A stretch of DNA of 64,000 nt from Novosphingobium profundi (GCF_020524485.1 NZ_JAIVLF010000008.1:58518-122517); one strand, 5' to 3'. Positions 18,090 to 26,702 are shown, counted from the stretch's first letter. Made by a program: numbers and translations. The notes: a model not told the origin generated them from the letters alone.

Positions 18090-18120
18090 GCCATCCTGTC
18101 CGCCAGCCGGACAGGATGGC
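18090..18120. promoter_or_regulatory. Regulon palindrome site E inside a 31-bp perfect palindrome
   Basis: Core TGTCCG-CCAGC-CGGACA at 18097-18113 matches the consensus fully. The symmetry extends to 13-bp arms around the 5-base centre. It lies 50 bases after a hydrolase stop and 86 bases before the next start. There is no T run on either side, so an operator is more likely than a simple terminator, but it could do both. Confidence 0.7.
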
Positions 18121-18205
18121 GATCCAGTCCGCACCGAGGTGCCCGAAGGGTCAAGGTGCTGTCCTGCAAAGCCCGGGCACAACATCGGGCGAGGGGACAA
18201 TACCA

Positions 18206-18772
18206 ATGGACGAACACACCATCATTTCTCTGACGGTCGAGGAGGCCACGGCAGAGAATACGGCCGCATTTGGCGACATCGTGGGACGCCAGGCGCCAGT
18301 CGAGCCGGTCTCGGTGGACTTCTACAAGGGCGCCGTGCGGATGAGCTATCCCACGCGTTTCACTTCTGAACACCCGGTCGAGATGACGCTGGCGCAGATG
18401 ACGCGCCGCACGCCCGAAGTGCGCTACATGGAGCGCCACTTCCAGCACACACAGGCGTTCCTGCCGCTGGGTGGCAAGCCCTTCATCGCGGTCATGGCAC
18501 CACCGAGCGAAGGTGAACTGCCCGACCTCTCCAAGGTGCGCGCATTCCGCTTCGATGGCACCGCGGGCTTCTCGCTGCACCTTGGCACCTGGCACGAATT
18601 CCCCTTTGCCATCGAGGACGAGACCGATATCGTGGTCGTGCTCTCGAGCCAGACGGGATACGATCTCAAGGCCAAGGACGCCGAGACCGAAGAGGCCCAC
18701 GGCCCCGATCTCGACAAGAAGGACATCGTCGCCCGCACCGGCAACGTGTTCCGTTTCGAACTTACGGAGTGA
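18206..18772 (+). CDS. Ureidoglycolate-lyase-like protein
   Basis: Cupin-fold protein of 188 residues resembling ureidoglycolate lyase (AllA family), which splits ureidoglycolate to glyoxylate and urea. Supporting features are the size and the segments MERHFQHTQAFLPLGGKPF and LHLGTWHEFPF, the usual positions of family-conserved His/Gln. No other allantoin-pathway gene is adjacent, so it may have been recruited for another C-N cleavage or be structural only (inference). GAGGGGACA precedes the start. The next gene follows after 8 bases. Confidence 0.78.
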   Translation: MDEHTIISLTVEEATAENTAAFGDIVGRQAPVEPVSVDFYKGAVRMSYPTRFTSEHPVEMTLAQMTRRTPEVRYMERHFQHTQAFLPLGGKPFIAVMAPPSEGELPDLSKVRAFRFDGTAGFSLHLGTWHEFPFAIEDETDIVVVLSSQTGYDLKAKDAETEEAHGPDLDKKDIVARTGNVFRFELTE

Positions 18773-18780
18773 CCCTGAAG

Positions 18781-19137
18781 ATGGTGGAACGCAAGAACCG
18801 CGAGCGTATCGCCCGGTCCAAGGGCAGCCAGCCGGTCGTCTTCGAGAACGAGACGGTCGACGCGCTGGCGAGCATGGTCCTCTCGCTCATGGGCGAGGTG
18901 GTCGTTCTCAAGGACCGGCTCGATGCCAACGAGCGCCTGCTCGCCGCAGCCGGCCTGCACGGTCCGGCGGATGTTGACGGGTTCGCGCCCGACGCGGCGG
19001 CCAAGGCCTACCGCGCGGGCTACCGCGAAGGCATCTACGACCGCGTGCTGGGTGCAGGGCGTGACAAGCTGGTGCCCCAGGCGCTGGCCGAACAGCAGGA
19101 ATACGAGGGCGTTCTCGACGCGGTCACCCGCGACTGA
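18781..19137 (+). CDS. Small unknown protein paired with a methyltransferase (copy 1)
   Basis: Protein of 118 residues, predicted mostly helical and cytoplasmic; I do not recognise a named family. The core VDALASMVLSLMGEVVVLKDRLDANERLL aligns with VDAAMSMIMVLASELSVVRDRLDSAERV in the protein encoded at 40857-41222, also next to a methyltransferase, so the two are paralogues. The N-terminus is basic (ERKNRERIARSKGSQP). The heptad-like pattern of the core suggests dimerisation or docking on the partner enzyme (inference). A GTG at 18769 would give a slightly longer form. Confidence 0.75.
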   Translation: MVERKNRERIARSKGSQPVVFENETVDALASMVLSLMGEVVVLKDRLDANERLLAAAGLHGPADVDGFAPDAAAKAYRAGYREGIYDRVLGAGRDKLVPQALAEQQEYEGVLDAVTRD

Positions 19138-19177
19138 GCGCATTCCCCAACATACATCCACAGGGCGGGAGACGGCC

Positions 19178-20362
19178 ATGGAACAGTATAAGCAGGAACA
19201 TTTCGGCCACGCGGTGATGCCGCAGGCCAACCACGACGAACAGGCGATGGAGGATCACTTCCTCGCCATGCGCGCGTGGACCAACCGCAACATCGATCCG
19301 CTCGACCGGCGCCTCCTCGACGAGGTGATCGTGCCCGAAGTCGAGAAGGAAACGGGCGCGGCTCCCACCAGCAGCCGACAGGTCCGCCAGAAGCTGGAAG
19401 CTCATCCGCTGCACCAGTACTGGCTGACGCTCTCGCTGCACTACCAGGACCGCATCTGGTACGGGCTCGATGCTGCGATCAACCGCCAGTACGACGAGCT
19501 GTCGGAAAAGGTCGGCGCGCAGGTGGCAAGCCCCAAGGGCTCGCTCACCCTCAACCCGGAGCTTGAAATCCCGCGCTACATCGCGGCCTTCGACCACCAC
19601 CGCATGCCTGGCAGCTACGTCGTCGACACCTCCGATTTCGACTTCCGCGCCGGCGCGCTCTACGACCGCTTTGCCTCGACCTACCTGCGCAATTTGAATG
19701 GCGGGTGGAAGAACGACGGGCGCGGGCACACGCTCGCCAGCCACGTGCAGGACTTCCATCCTGACCTCAAGCCCAAGCGCATTCTGGACCTGGGCTGCTC
19801 GGTCGGCCATTCGACCCTGGCGATTGCCGAGGCGTTTCCGGATGCCGAGGTCTTCGCGCTCGATGTCGGTGCGCCGATGCTGCGCTACGGCCACGCCCGT
19901 GCGGAATCGATGGGCGTTCCCATTCATTTCAGCCAGCAGGACGCCGAGCACACCAATTTCGAGGACGGGAGCTTCGATCTCGTCTGCTCCTCGGCCGTGC
20001 TGCACGAAACCTCGGCCAAGGGCATGCGCGGTGTGTTCAAGGAGTGCTTCCGCCTGCTGCGCAAGGGCGGCGTGATGTGCCACGTCGACGTGCCGCCGCG
20101 CCATGAGCACATGGCCCTGTGGGACCAGATGCGCTGCGACTTCGAGAGCCACTACAACAACGAGCCGTTCATGACTTCGCTCGCCCGCACCGACTGGGTG
20201 AAGGTGGCGACCGATGCCGGCTTTGAAGAAGAAAACGTCCACGTCGGGTACCGCAAGGGCACGACGTGCCTGAAGCCCGACCGCGCGGACTTCTTCACCG
20301 AAGGCCACCCCGAGGGGCGTGCGCTGCTCGGCAGCTGGTACGCGTGCTCGGCGACCAAGTAA
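19178..20362 (+). CDS. SAM-dependent methyltransferase with N-terminal extension (copy 1)
   Basis: Class I methyltransferase of 394 residues. The SAM-binding motif I is ILDLGCSVGHST, motif II is EVFALDVG, and a later FDLVCSSAVLHETS supplies motif IV. About 200 residues before this domain have no motif I know; they include FDHHRMPGSYVVDT. The whole length aligns with the methyltransferase at 41247-42476 (LDIHCMPGGYCSEV; ILDMGCTVGHST), and both are neighbours of the same small-protein family. The acceptor is unknown: O-, N- or C-methylation, or methyl exchange, are all possible. Confidence 0.83.
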   Translation: MEQYKQEHFGHAVMPQANHDEQAMEDHFLAMRAWTNRNIDPLDRRLLDEVIVPEVEKETGAAPTSSRQVRQKLEAHPLHQYWLTLSLHYQDRIWYGLDAAINRQYDELSEKVGAQVASPKGSLTLNPELEIPRYIAAFDHHRMPGSYVVDTSDFDFRAGALYDRFASTYLRNLNGGWKNDGRGHTLASHVQDFHPDLKPKRILDLGCSVGHSTLAIAEAFPDAEVFALDVGAPMLRYGHARAESMGVPIHFSQQDAEHTNFEDGSFDLVCSSAVLHETSAKGMRGVFKECFRLLRKGGVMCHVDVPPRHEHMALWDQMRCDFESHYNNEPFMTSLARTDWVKVATDAGFEEENVHVGYRKGTTCLKPDRADFFTEGHPEGRALLGSWYACSATK

Positions 20363-20375
20363 GTCGCCGAAGCCC

Positions 20376-21428
20376 TCAGATACGATAGATGGAGCGGGCC
20401 GTGCTGGAAAACAGCGCGGCCCGTTCGTCTTGGGACAGGCTGCGCGTCACCAGCTTGAAGGCGTTCCAGATCTGGCCGTAGGTCGAGGCAGGGCGGTTGG
20501 CAGGCCAGTTGCTTTCGAACATGCAGCGCTGGGGGCCGAACAGTTCGATGGCCGTCTCGATCCAGGGCTTCCAGTCGCGAGCAAGCGAAACCGATGTCGT
20601 CTTGGGTCCTGCCACCTGTCCCATGAAGGGGCCTAGCCCACCGATCTTGGCAACGACGTTGGGACACTGCGCGAGGCGCGCCATCGCCGGGCGCCATTCG
20701 GTAAAGGTGGTGTCGAGCTTGCCCGCATAAGGTCCAAGCCCCAGGGGGCAGCCCAGGTGTTCCAGCACGATGGTCGTGTCTGGACAGGCTTTTGCAAGGT
20801 CCGCCAGTTCGTCCATCTGCGGGTGGAATAGCCAGGATTCGAAAACCAGACCTTTGCGTCCAAGCAGGGTGACACCTTTGCGAAGGGCCGTGTCCTGCAA
20901 TAATATCGGATCGTTGTGGATCCCTGCAAGCGGCGGGAAAGGAGCGGTCGCGATCGAGTTGCGCACGCCGCGAAGATGGCCCTTTGCAGCCTCTTCGTGG
21001 CGGGCGAGCAAGGTCTCGAGACCTTCCGTACGGCGCAGGTCCACCTTGGCAACGATGCCCGAGGCAAGGCCGCTCTCGCGATGCGCCTGCGCGAGTTCCC
21101 CAACGTACCGGGTCTCCCCCAGCGAGCGTACGGCGTCCTCGCCTGCCGCATCGTACATGATCCCGCATTCGATGAAGACACTGCCCGTAATGCGGTGCCC
21201 CGACCGAGCGATGTCGTCCGTGAAGTCCTGCGCCAGATAGCGTTCGCCCGGTGCTTCGGGATCGGAAAAATCGCGCAGGTGGAAGTGCGGGTCGACTATC
21301 TCGAGCTCGGGTTCCAGCGCGGGTTCCTCGCCCGAAGTCTCGGCAGCGCGCGCCGGGAAGGGAAGCGCGCTGGCGGCGAGGCCCAGACCCAGCGTGCCCA
21401 GCGCGGCGCGGCGGTTGAGCCCGCTCAC
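20376..21428 (-). CDS. Exported amidohydrolase (Amidohydro_2 family)
   Basis: TIM-barrel metal hydrolase or decarboxylase of 350 residues. A twin-arginine-like leader (LNRRAALGTLGLGLAASALP) is followed by IVDPHFHLRDF, which carries the HxH metal pair. Later come IVLEHLGCPLG and a C-terminal MFESNWPANRP, the usual SN-P aspartate/asparagine region. Relatives include 2-pyrone-4,6-dicarboxylate lactonase and aromatic acid decarboxylases. The GTG start overlaps the stop of the hydrolase gene upstream (GTGA), giving translational coupling. It is the last gene of a six-gene reverse-strand operon. Confidence 0.83.
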   Translation of the reverse strand: MSGLNRRAALGTLGLGLAASALPFPARAAETSGEEPALEPELEIVDPHFHLRDFSDPEAPGERYLAQDFTDDIARSGHRITGSVFIECGIMYDAAGEDAVRSLGETRYVGELAQAHRESGLASGIVAKVDLRRTEGLETLLARHEEAAKGHLRGVRNSIATAPFPPLAGIHNDPILLQDTALRKGVTLLGRKGLVFESWLFHPQMDELADLAKACPDTTIVLEHLGCPLGLGPYAGKLDTTFTEWRPAMARLAQCPNVVAKIGGLGPFMGQVAGPKTTSVSLARDWKPWIETAIELFGPQRCMFESNWPANRPASTYGQIWNAFKLVTRSLSQDERAALFSSTARSIYRI

Positions 21429-22390
21429 TTCGTGGCCACGCGCGCGAAGAAGGGCAGGGCTTTTTCCAGCGCGCGCGTCGGACAGTCGAGCGGCATCATG
21501 TGGCCGCACTCGGGCACGACGGCGAGGGTCTTGTCGTGGGTCTTGAGCGCACTGAACGCCGTGATGCCATGGGTCTCCAGCTTGGTCTCGTGGTCCTGGT
21601 CCGACCAGAGGAGCAGGGTCGGGACCGTGATCTGCGCGAGATCGGCGGGCGTACGGTCGTGGTCCATGGCGGCAAAGACCTGCTTGGGGACTTGCGGATC
21701 GCGCAGCATGCGGTGGTTGAGCCCGGTCCAGCGGGTGACCAGTTCAGGCGTCACCTTGCTGTCGTCGACGACGTTGGCGAGAAGGATCTGGCGCCAGTAT
21801 TCCGGGCGGTGCCAGCCGGGGTGCGTGGCGTCTTCGGCCAGCACTGTGCGAAACTCCTCGGGCAATGTCGCGATGTCGAGATGGATCGGCCCGGCCGCGA
21901 TGTTCGAGAGAACGAGGCCATCGAGCCGTTCGGGGTGCGCTGCGGCGTAGGCGGCCGTCGGCGTGCCCGCGCTCGACGTGCCGACGAGGGTGAAGCGGGC
22001 CACGCCCAGCCTGGTCATCAAGGCGTCGATGACCCGGATCTGGTGCTCGGTGGAATAGTCCCCTTGTGGGTTCGGACCGGAGAGACCGGCCGGTGCCTTG
22101 TCGTAGCGGATGACGCGGTAGCTCTTGGCCAGTTCCGCGGCCCAGTTGTCCCACTGGCGCAGGCTGGCAAAGGAGCCGTGGACGAGCAGGATCGCGGGGC
22201 CCTTGCCTTCATCGACGAAATGGACGGGCTCGCCTTCGATTGTGGCAAACTGCGAGTTGGGCAGCGCATAGCTGGCGCGCAGCGCGTCGTCGCTCGGAAA
22301 GTCGGGCGCGGCGGGGGCCGCGAGGGCGCCCGTCGCGGTGAGAGCCAGGGCCGAGCCAAGCGCCAGAAGAGGGCGGGCCATTCGCATCAT
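21425..22390 (-). CDS. Exported alpha/beta hydrolase
   Basis: Hydrolase of 321 residues with a signal peptide ending near ALAAPAAP. It shows LLVHGSFASLRQWD (oxyanion), VGTSSAGT (nucleophile elbow), LLLWSDQDHE (acid) and PECGHMMPLD (His), so the catalytic set is complete. The same VHGSxxxLxxWD framework occurs in the hydrolases at 22.4, 35.7 and 54.1 kb, marking them as one paralogous subfamily. Start and stop overlap both neighbours, as in a tightly coupled operon. Confidence 0.86.
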   Translation of the reverse strand: MMRMARPLLALGSALALTATGALAAPAAPDFPSDDALRASYALPNSQFATIEGEPVHFVDEGKGPAILLVHGSFASLRQWDNWAAELAKSYRVIRYDKAPAGLSGPNPQGDYSTEHQIRVIDALMTRLGVARFTLVGTSSAGTPTAAYAAAHPERLDGLVLSNIAAGPIHLDIATLPEEFRTVLAEDATHPGWHRPEYWRQILLANVVDDSKVTPELVTRWTGLNHRMLRDPQVPKQVFAAMDHDRTPADLAQITVPTLLLWSDQDHETKLETHGITAFSALKTHDKTLAVVPECGHMMPLDCPTRALEKALPFFARVATK

Positions 22391-23397
22391 GGGGTGTCCT
22401 TCGTGTCAGTGGCTGCGGGCTCGTCGCCCAGCGTCGCATCGAGCCAGGTGCGCAGGTCCGCGCCGGTCTTTTCGGGCAGTTCCAGCATCGGGTAGTGGCT
22501 GACATCGGGGTAGTGGATCAGATCGACAGGCGCGTTGCTGAACTGCTTGACCGCGTCATCGGAGAGGTACTTGGGGAGCACCGGATCGGCATCGCCCCAT
22601 TGCAGCAGGATCGGCACGCGGATTTGTGCTGCCTCATCGCCCGCGCCCTTGGCCCAGACCGCCTTCTGGTTGGCAGCGTAGTACTGGCGCACGTTGTCGA
22701 AGCCGCCGGGAATGTTGTTGGTCTGGTAATACCACTCGACCGTTTCATCGGTCAGGCGCTCGGGCTTGCCGTAAAGCTCGGAGAGCGAGACGCGGTAGTA
22801 GTAGGGCGGGTAGTAGTTGGGCACGAGGTTCTCGTGGATCCAGACCATCGACCAGAGGAGACGGCTGAACTCGGGCGGCGGCGGTGCCTTCAAGGGCAGT
22901 GTGGAAAGCGCGAGCGCACGGACCTTCTCAGGGTGCTTGGCGGTGTAGAGGGTGGAGATGGTCGACCCGCTCGAGGTCCCCACGAGGACGAAGCTCTCGA
23001 GGCCCTTGCGCTCCACGATCTTCTCGAGGAGCTCGACGATGCCGGGCATGCCGCGCGAAGGCGCCGTGTCGGTGGAGAGGCCATAGGGTGGCCAGTCGAA
23101 GCGGATGACGCGGTAGCTGTCCTTGAGCTGGTCGGTCCAGGCGTCCCATTCGCGCAGGTTCGTCATCGAGCTGTGCAGCATGATGACGACCGGCCCGTCG
23201 CGGGGGCCTTCATCGCGCATGTGGATGTTGGCGGTGCCGTATTGCTCGAAGGTGGAAGGGGGCGTTGCCTGCGCGGCCTTGACCTCCTCGTAGGACGGGT
23301 TCCACCAGCCCAGGCGCATCGTCAGCAGCACGCCGCCTGCCAGCACGATCATGGCGACCAGCGCAATCGCCAGTCCCTTCAAAAGACCCCTCATCAA
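22387..23397 (-). CDS. Membrane-anchored alpha/beta hydrolase
   Basis: Hydrolase of 336 residues with one N-terminal membrane segment (LAIALVAMIVLAGGVLL) and no clear cleavage site, so probably anchored with its domain in the periplasm. MLHSSMTNLREWD, VGTSSGST, LLQWGDADPVLP and YPDVSHYPM give nucleophile, acid and histidine. It overlaps the following hydrolase gene by 4 bases. It is closest within this window to the anchored hydrolase at 35667-36695. Confidence 0.86.
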   Translation of the reverse strand: MMRGLLKGLAIALVAMIVLAGGVLLTMRLGWWNPSYEEVKAAQATPPSTFEQYGTANIHMRDEGPRDGPVVIMLHSSMTNLREWDAWTDQLKDSYRVIRFDWPPYGLSTDTAPSRGMPGIVELLEKIVERKGLESFVLVGTSSGSTISTLYTAKHPEKVRALALSTLPLKAPPPPEFSRLLWSMVWIHENLVPNYYPPYYYRVSLSELYGKPERLTDETVEWYYQTNNIPGGFDNVRQYYAANQKAVWAKGAGDEAAQIRVPILLQWGDADPVLPKYLSDDAVKQFSNAPVDLIHYPDVSHYPMLELPEKTGADLRTWLDATLGDEPAATDTKDTP

Positions 23398-23436
23398 ATC
23401 GTTCCCCCCGGAAATTTGTGGTGCTTGAAAATGAAA

Positions 23437-23467
23437 CGGGGCGGGTGCCTTTCCGGCACCCGCCCCG
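23437..23467 (-). terminator. Terminator-like hairpin after the MFS gene
   Basis: Perfect 13-bp arms of CGGGGCGGGTGCC with a 5-base loop, followed on the reverse strand by TTTCATTTTC. It lies between the MFS gene and the two hydrolase genes downstream in the same operon direction, so it may attenuate rather than stop transcription. Confidence 0.65.
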
Positions 23468-23475
23468 CAATGTTG

Positions 23476-24879
23476 TCAGGCCAGCTCTCCGTCGATGAGG
23501 GCAGCGCATTCGCTGCCCCCGTTCGCGCGCGCTTTTCGCATCGCGCGCCAGGAGAGGGCGTAGAGCCCCGCCGAAATCAGCAGGAAGGGCAGGCAGACCC
23601 AGGCAATCGACCAGCCCACCTGGCTCTCGTCCTGAAGGACACGCTGGGTGAAGGTCGCGACCAGAAGCGGCCCGAGGCTGGCGCCCAGGATCGTGTTCAG
23701 GACCAGCGTCAGCGAGATCGAACTGCCGCGCATGCGCGGAGGGACGACCGACTGGAGCGTCGCGAACATGACCGTGCCGATCACCGAGAACACCGCGTTC
23801 GAGGACGCGACCATGACCGAGGCCACGTGCAGGTCGGTGGAGATCACGGCGAAGATCGAGGGCAGGGCGAAGAAGGGGGCCAGCGAGAGGATCGCAAAGC
23901 GGGCCATCGTGTTGCCCGAGCGCATCGAGCGGTCGAGCAGGGTGCCACCCAGAAGCGGACCGAAAGCCGAGAAGACGATCGAGACCGGACCCAGAAAGCT
24001 CGCCATGAAGCCGGCATCCGCGCCGTAGCTGCGGATCAGCATGGTGGGTGCCCAGGACATCGAGCCGTAGGCCACGGTGAAGACCAGCGCGAAAGCGAGG
24101 TAGAGCGGCATCAGGATCGCGCGGTTGCGCCAGAGGTAGGCCGCTTCCGCCGCGCCGGGAGCACGGGGCACACCCTGCGCGGCCACGTCCTGGCGGGGAG
24201 GCTCGCGCGTCAGGAACAGCATCGTTGCCGAGACGAGCAGCCCGATCGCGCCGAAGATCACGAAGACCATGCGCCAGGGTACAAGGTGGCCTACGAAGGG
24301 CAGCCCGTCGAACGAACCGGCGGCGGCTGCAGCAACGAGCAGGCCCGTCACCGAGATCGCAATGCCGTTGGCGAGGCCCTGACCCATCATGTAGACCGAG
24401 ATGGGGCGCCCGCGCCGTTCGGGCGCGAAGAGATCGGCAATGAGCGAGATCGCCGCCGGACCCAGCGCGGCTTCACCCAGACCGACCAGAAGGCGTGCGC
24501 CAAACAGCCAGCCAAAGCTTTGCGCAAGGCCGCTGCCGATGGTCGCCACGCTCCACAGCGCGATGCCGCCTGCAATCAGGTTGCGGCGCGAGATGCGGTC
24601 GGCGAGGAGGCCCATGGGCAGGCCCATGAAGGCATAGAACAGGCCGAAGGCAAGGCCCTGGAGAAGGCCGATCTGTTCATCGCTGATACCCAGGTCCCCA
24701 CGGACCGGGTCGACCAGGATGTTGAGAGCGGCGCGGTCGATGACCGAGAGGATCCCGGCCAGGAACAGCATGCCCACCATGACCCAGCCCTGAGCCGGTG
24801 AGGGGCGGGGCGCGGACGCGGTGAAGACCGGAGCCGCAGAAGCGGCTCCGGTCGAAGTCGAGGAAACGGGATCCGTCAT
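23476..24879 (-). CDS. MFS transporter (MFS_1, spinster-like)
   Basis: Inner-membrane carrier of 467 residues with about 12 hydrophobic segments. The loop motif GLLADRISRRNLIAGG and the paired SVIDRAALNILVDPV and GLLQGLAFGLFYAFMGLP are typical of the MFS_1 group found in sphingomonad and caulobacter aromatic-compound clusters. It differs from the four GPH-type carriers in this window. It starts 2 bases after the stop of the kinase-fold gene. The direction and substrate cannot be read. Confidence 0.87.
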   Translation of the reverse strand: MTDPVSSTSTGAASAAPVFTASAPRPSPAQGWVMVGMLFLAGILSVIDRAALNILVDPVRGDLGISDEQIGLLQGLAFGLFYAFMGLPMGLLADRISRRNLIAGGIALWSVATIGSGLAQSFGWLFGARLLVGLGEAALGPAAISLIADLFAPERRGRPISVYMMGQGLANGIAISVTGLLVAAAAAGSFDGLPFVGHLVPWRMVFVIFGAIGLLVSATMLFLTREPPRQDVAAQGVPRAPGAAEAAYLWRNRAILMPLYLAFALVFTVAYGSMSWAPTMLIRSYGADAGFMASFLGPVSIVFSAFGPLLGGTLLDRSMRSGNTMARFAILSLAPFFALPSIFAVISTDLHVASVMVASSNAVFSVIGTVMFATLQSVVPPRMRGSSISLTLVLNTILGASLGPLLVATFTQRVLQDESQVGWSIAWVCLPFLLISAGLYALSWRAMRKARANGGSECAALIDGELA

Positions 24880-24881
24880 GA

Positions 24882-25898
24882 TCAGAGAAGGCCGGCGGCG
24901 CGTGCGCGGGTCTTCACGTAATCACCCAGCCAGTCGAGGTTGCGGAAGCGCAGCGTGCCACGGCCAACCGCGGTCGAGCTGTGCGCCATCCCTGCGATCA
25001 GGCGGAAGCACTTGGCCATGAGGAAGAGCTCCTTGTTGTCCTTTTCCTCCTGGGTGAAGGGGCGGACACTCTCGTAGCCGTTCTCGAAGGCTTCACCGAT
25101 CTTGGGATCGAAGCCGTAGAACAGGTTGCCCCAGACGAAGTTCTGGACGTCCTGCATCATGAAGTCTTCGCCCGCCGCGTCGAAGTCGAGCAGCGTGATC
25201 TTGCCGTTCTCGTCGACGTGGACGTTGCTGGGGTGGAAGTCGCGGTGGCACACGCCCAGCGGAACCTTGCCCGAAGCGGCCAGCTCGTCGAGGCGCTTGT
25301 CGAGGTTGGCGGCGATGATCGGGTAGTCACGCAGGTCGTCGGGACGATCGTACACGAAGTCGATCAGCGCGGGCATGCAGATGTTGTAGTCCTTGGCCGT
25401 GTCGGTCGAGAACACGTGGTCCTTGCCCGCCCAGTCGTTGCCGTGGAGGTGCATCTGCGCCATGGCCGCACCGATGCGGAAGGCGGTTTCTTCGGAGAGA
25501 CGCTCGCCGAACTTCACGCCATCGGCCCAGTCGTACATCGCGATCGCGCGCTCACCCTCGGGCGAGTTGACCTTGAAGTACAGCGCACCGTCGTGCTGGG
25601 GCACCGCGACCGAGGCCGGGAAGCCGATCTGGCGCAGGTAGTCGAGGAAGTTCAGCTCGTAGGCGACATCGTCGACATCGCGGTAGGTCTTGCGCCACAC
25701 GCGAAGCGCGTACTTGGTCTTCTCGTCCTGGACGAGGTAGACGTCGTTCATGCCGCGATAGAGCAGGAAGCAGGTCAGCTCACCCTCGATCGGGAAGCGG
25801 CGGGCCACTTCGCGCGCAATGAAGTCGGGGTGCAGGACCGAGTGCGAGACCTCAGCGGTCGGAAGGTCCGTGTTGATCGAAGAAGTTGCAGAGTTCAT
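24882..25898 (-). CDS. Aminoglycoside-phosphotransferase-fold kinase
   Basis: Cytoplasmic small-molecule kinase of the APH / choline-kinase / homoserine-kinase superfamily, 338 residues. The catalytic loop is CHRDFHPSN, followed by the metal-binding LLDFDAAGED; the N-lobe has RGMNDVYLVQ and ALRVWRK (the ATP lysine region). In a catabolic operon it may phosphorylate a hydroxylated intermediate (inference), as known for macrolide and hygromycin kinases in this superfamily. A drug-resistance role cannot be excluded. The first 47 bases overlap the 3' end of the preceding hydrolase gene, which is unusual. Confidence 0.82.
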   Translation of the reverse strand: MNSATSSINTDLPTAEVSHSVLHPDFIAREVARRFPIEGELTCFLLYRGMNDVYLVQDEKTKYALRVWRKTYRDVDDVAYELNFLDYLRQIGFPASVAVPQHDGALYFKVNSPEGERAIAMYDWADGVKFGERLSEETAFRIGAAMAQMHLHGNDWAGKDHVFSTDTAKDYNICMPALIDFVYDRPDDLRDYPIIAANLDKRLDELAASGKVPLGVCHRDFHPSNVHVDENGKITLLDFDAAGEDFMMQDVQNFVWGNLFYGFDPKIGEAFENGYESVRPFTQEEKDNKELFLMAKCFRLIAGMAHSSTAVGRGTLRFRNLDWLGDYVKTRARAAGLL

Positions 25899-26700
25899 TT
25901 GCTATACGTTCCGGTGCAATATCGAAAATGTCCCGGTCGAGATCGGGCATTTCCGTGACAGTGCAGCGCTGCATCCGTGCGGCGGCCTTCAGGCTCGGTT
26001 CGCGGATCTGTTCGGCAGGCTGCAGAAGAAAGGCGGGCTGTTCGACCATTTCGAGGCGGGCGTAGTCGTAGGACCAGACGCCCTTGTATGCCCATGTGAA
26101 ACGATCCAGAACGTTCGCCTTGTCGGCAAAGTTGAAGACGGCCTTTTCCAGCGGGACCCTGGGGTCACGAGCTCCCACCACGTATTTCCAGAGATTGGAG
26201 AGCAGGTCGATGATGACCGTGCCGTCCTCGTCGGGCGTGGGGAAGGTCTCGGCGTAGGCAAGCTTGTCGGCAAGCGTTGCCTCGTCGAACATCGGGATGC
26301 CTGTCAGCGCCACCGAACGGACCCGGTCAGGCCGGGCCAGAGCGAGTTCGCAGGCAAGAAGCGTCCCGGTGTGGAACCCGTAGAGATCGACCTTGCCGGT
26401 CAGTTCGCCGCTTTCGGCCAGGGCATCGAGCCCATCCGAAAACGCCTGCGCGTAACCTGCCATTCCCGGCGGGGCCGGAGGTGCATCCGACATCCCGTAG
26501 CCGGGTGTGTCGAAGGCGTAGACAAGTCGGTCACGTCCCAGAGCCTCGATCAGTGCCTCGTATTCATAGGAGGACGACGGGTTCTGGTGCAGGAGAACGA
26601 CCGGATTGCGATCCGGGGCCGCGGAGCCGCAGCTGCGATAATGCAGATGGCCGAAGCGGCAGGATGTATATCCACGACGTATCCGGGAGCTCTTGTGCAT
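25852..26700 (-). CDS. Alpha/beta-fold protein with GFHTG elbow
   Basis: Alpha/beta-hydrolase-fold protein of 282 residues, no signal peptide. VVLLHQNPSSSYEYE marks the oxyanion region. The elbow reads G-F-H-T-G with His110 at the nucleophile position, and the C-terminal region (TEMPDLDRDIFDIAPE) lacks the usual catalytic histidine. It is therefore not an ordinary serine hydrolase. Two related proteins occur at 14.6 and 31.3 kb. It is the first gene of the operon running to the amidohydrolase. No clear ribosome site precedes the chosen ATG, so the start is moderately certain. Confidence 0.8.
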   Translation of the reverse strand: MHKSSRIRRGYTSCRFGHLHYRSCGSAAPDRNPVVLLHQNPSSSYEYEALIEALGRDRLVYAFDTPGYGMSDAPPAPPGMAGYAQAFSDGLDALAESGELTGKVDLYGFHTGTLLACELALARPDRVRSVALTGIPMFDEATLADKLAYAETFPTPDEDGTVIIDLLSNLWKYVVGARDPRVPLEKAVFNFADKANVLDRFTWAYKGVWSYDYARLEMVEQPAFLLQPAEQIREPSLKAAARMQRCTVTEMPDLDRDIFDIAPERIANELCNFFDQHGPSDR

Positions 26701-26702
26701 GG

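Noticed and set aside
18206..18772. Allantoin or uric acid pathway on the basis of the ureidoglycolate-lyase-like gene
   Set aside because: No allantoicase or ureidoglycolate-forming enzyme beside it, and the neighbours are a methyltransferase and an unknown protein. The family name alone is not enough.
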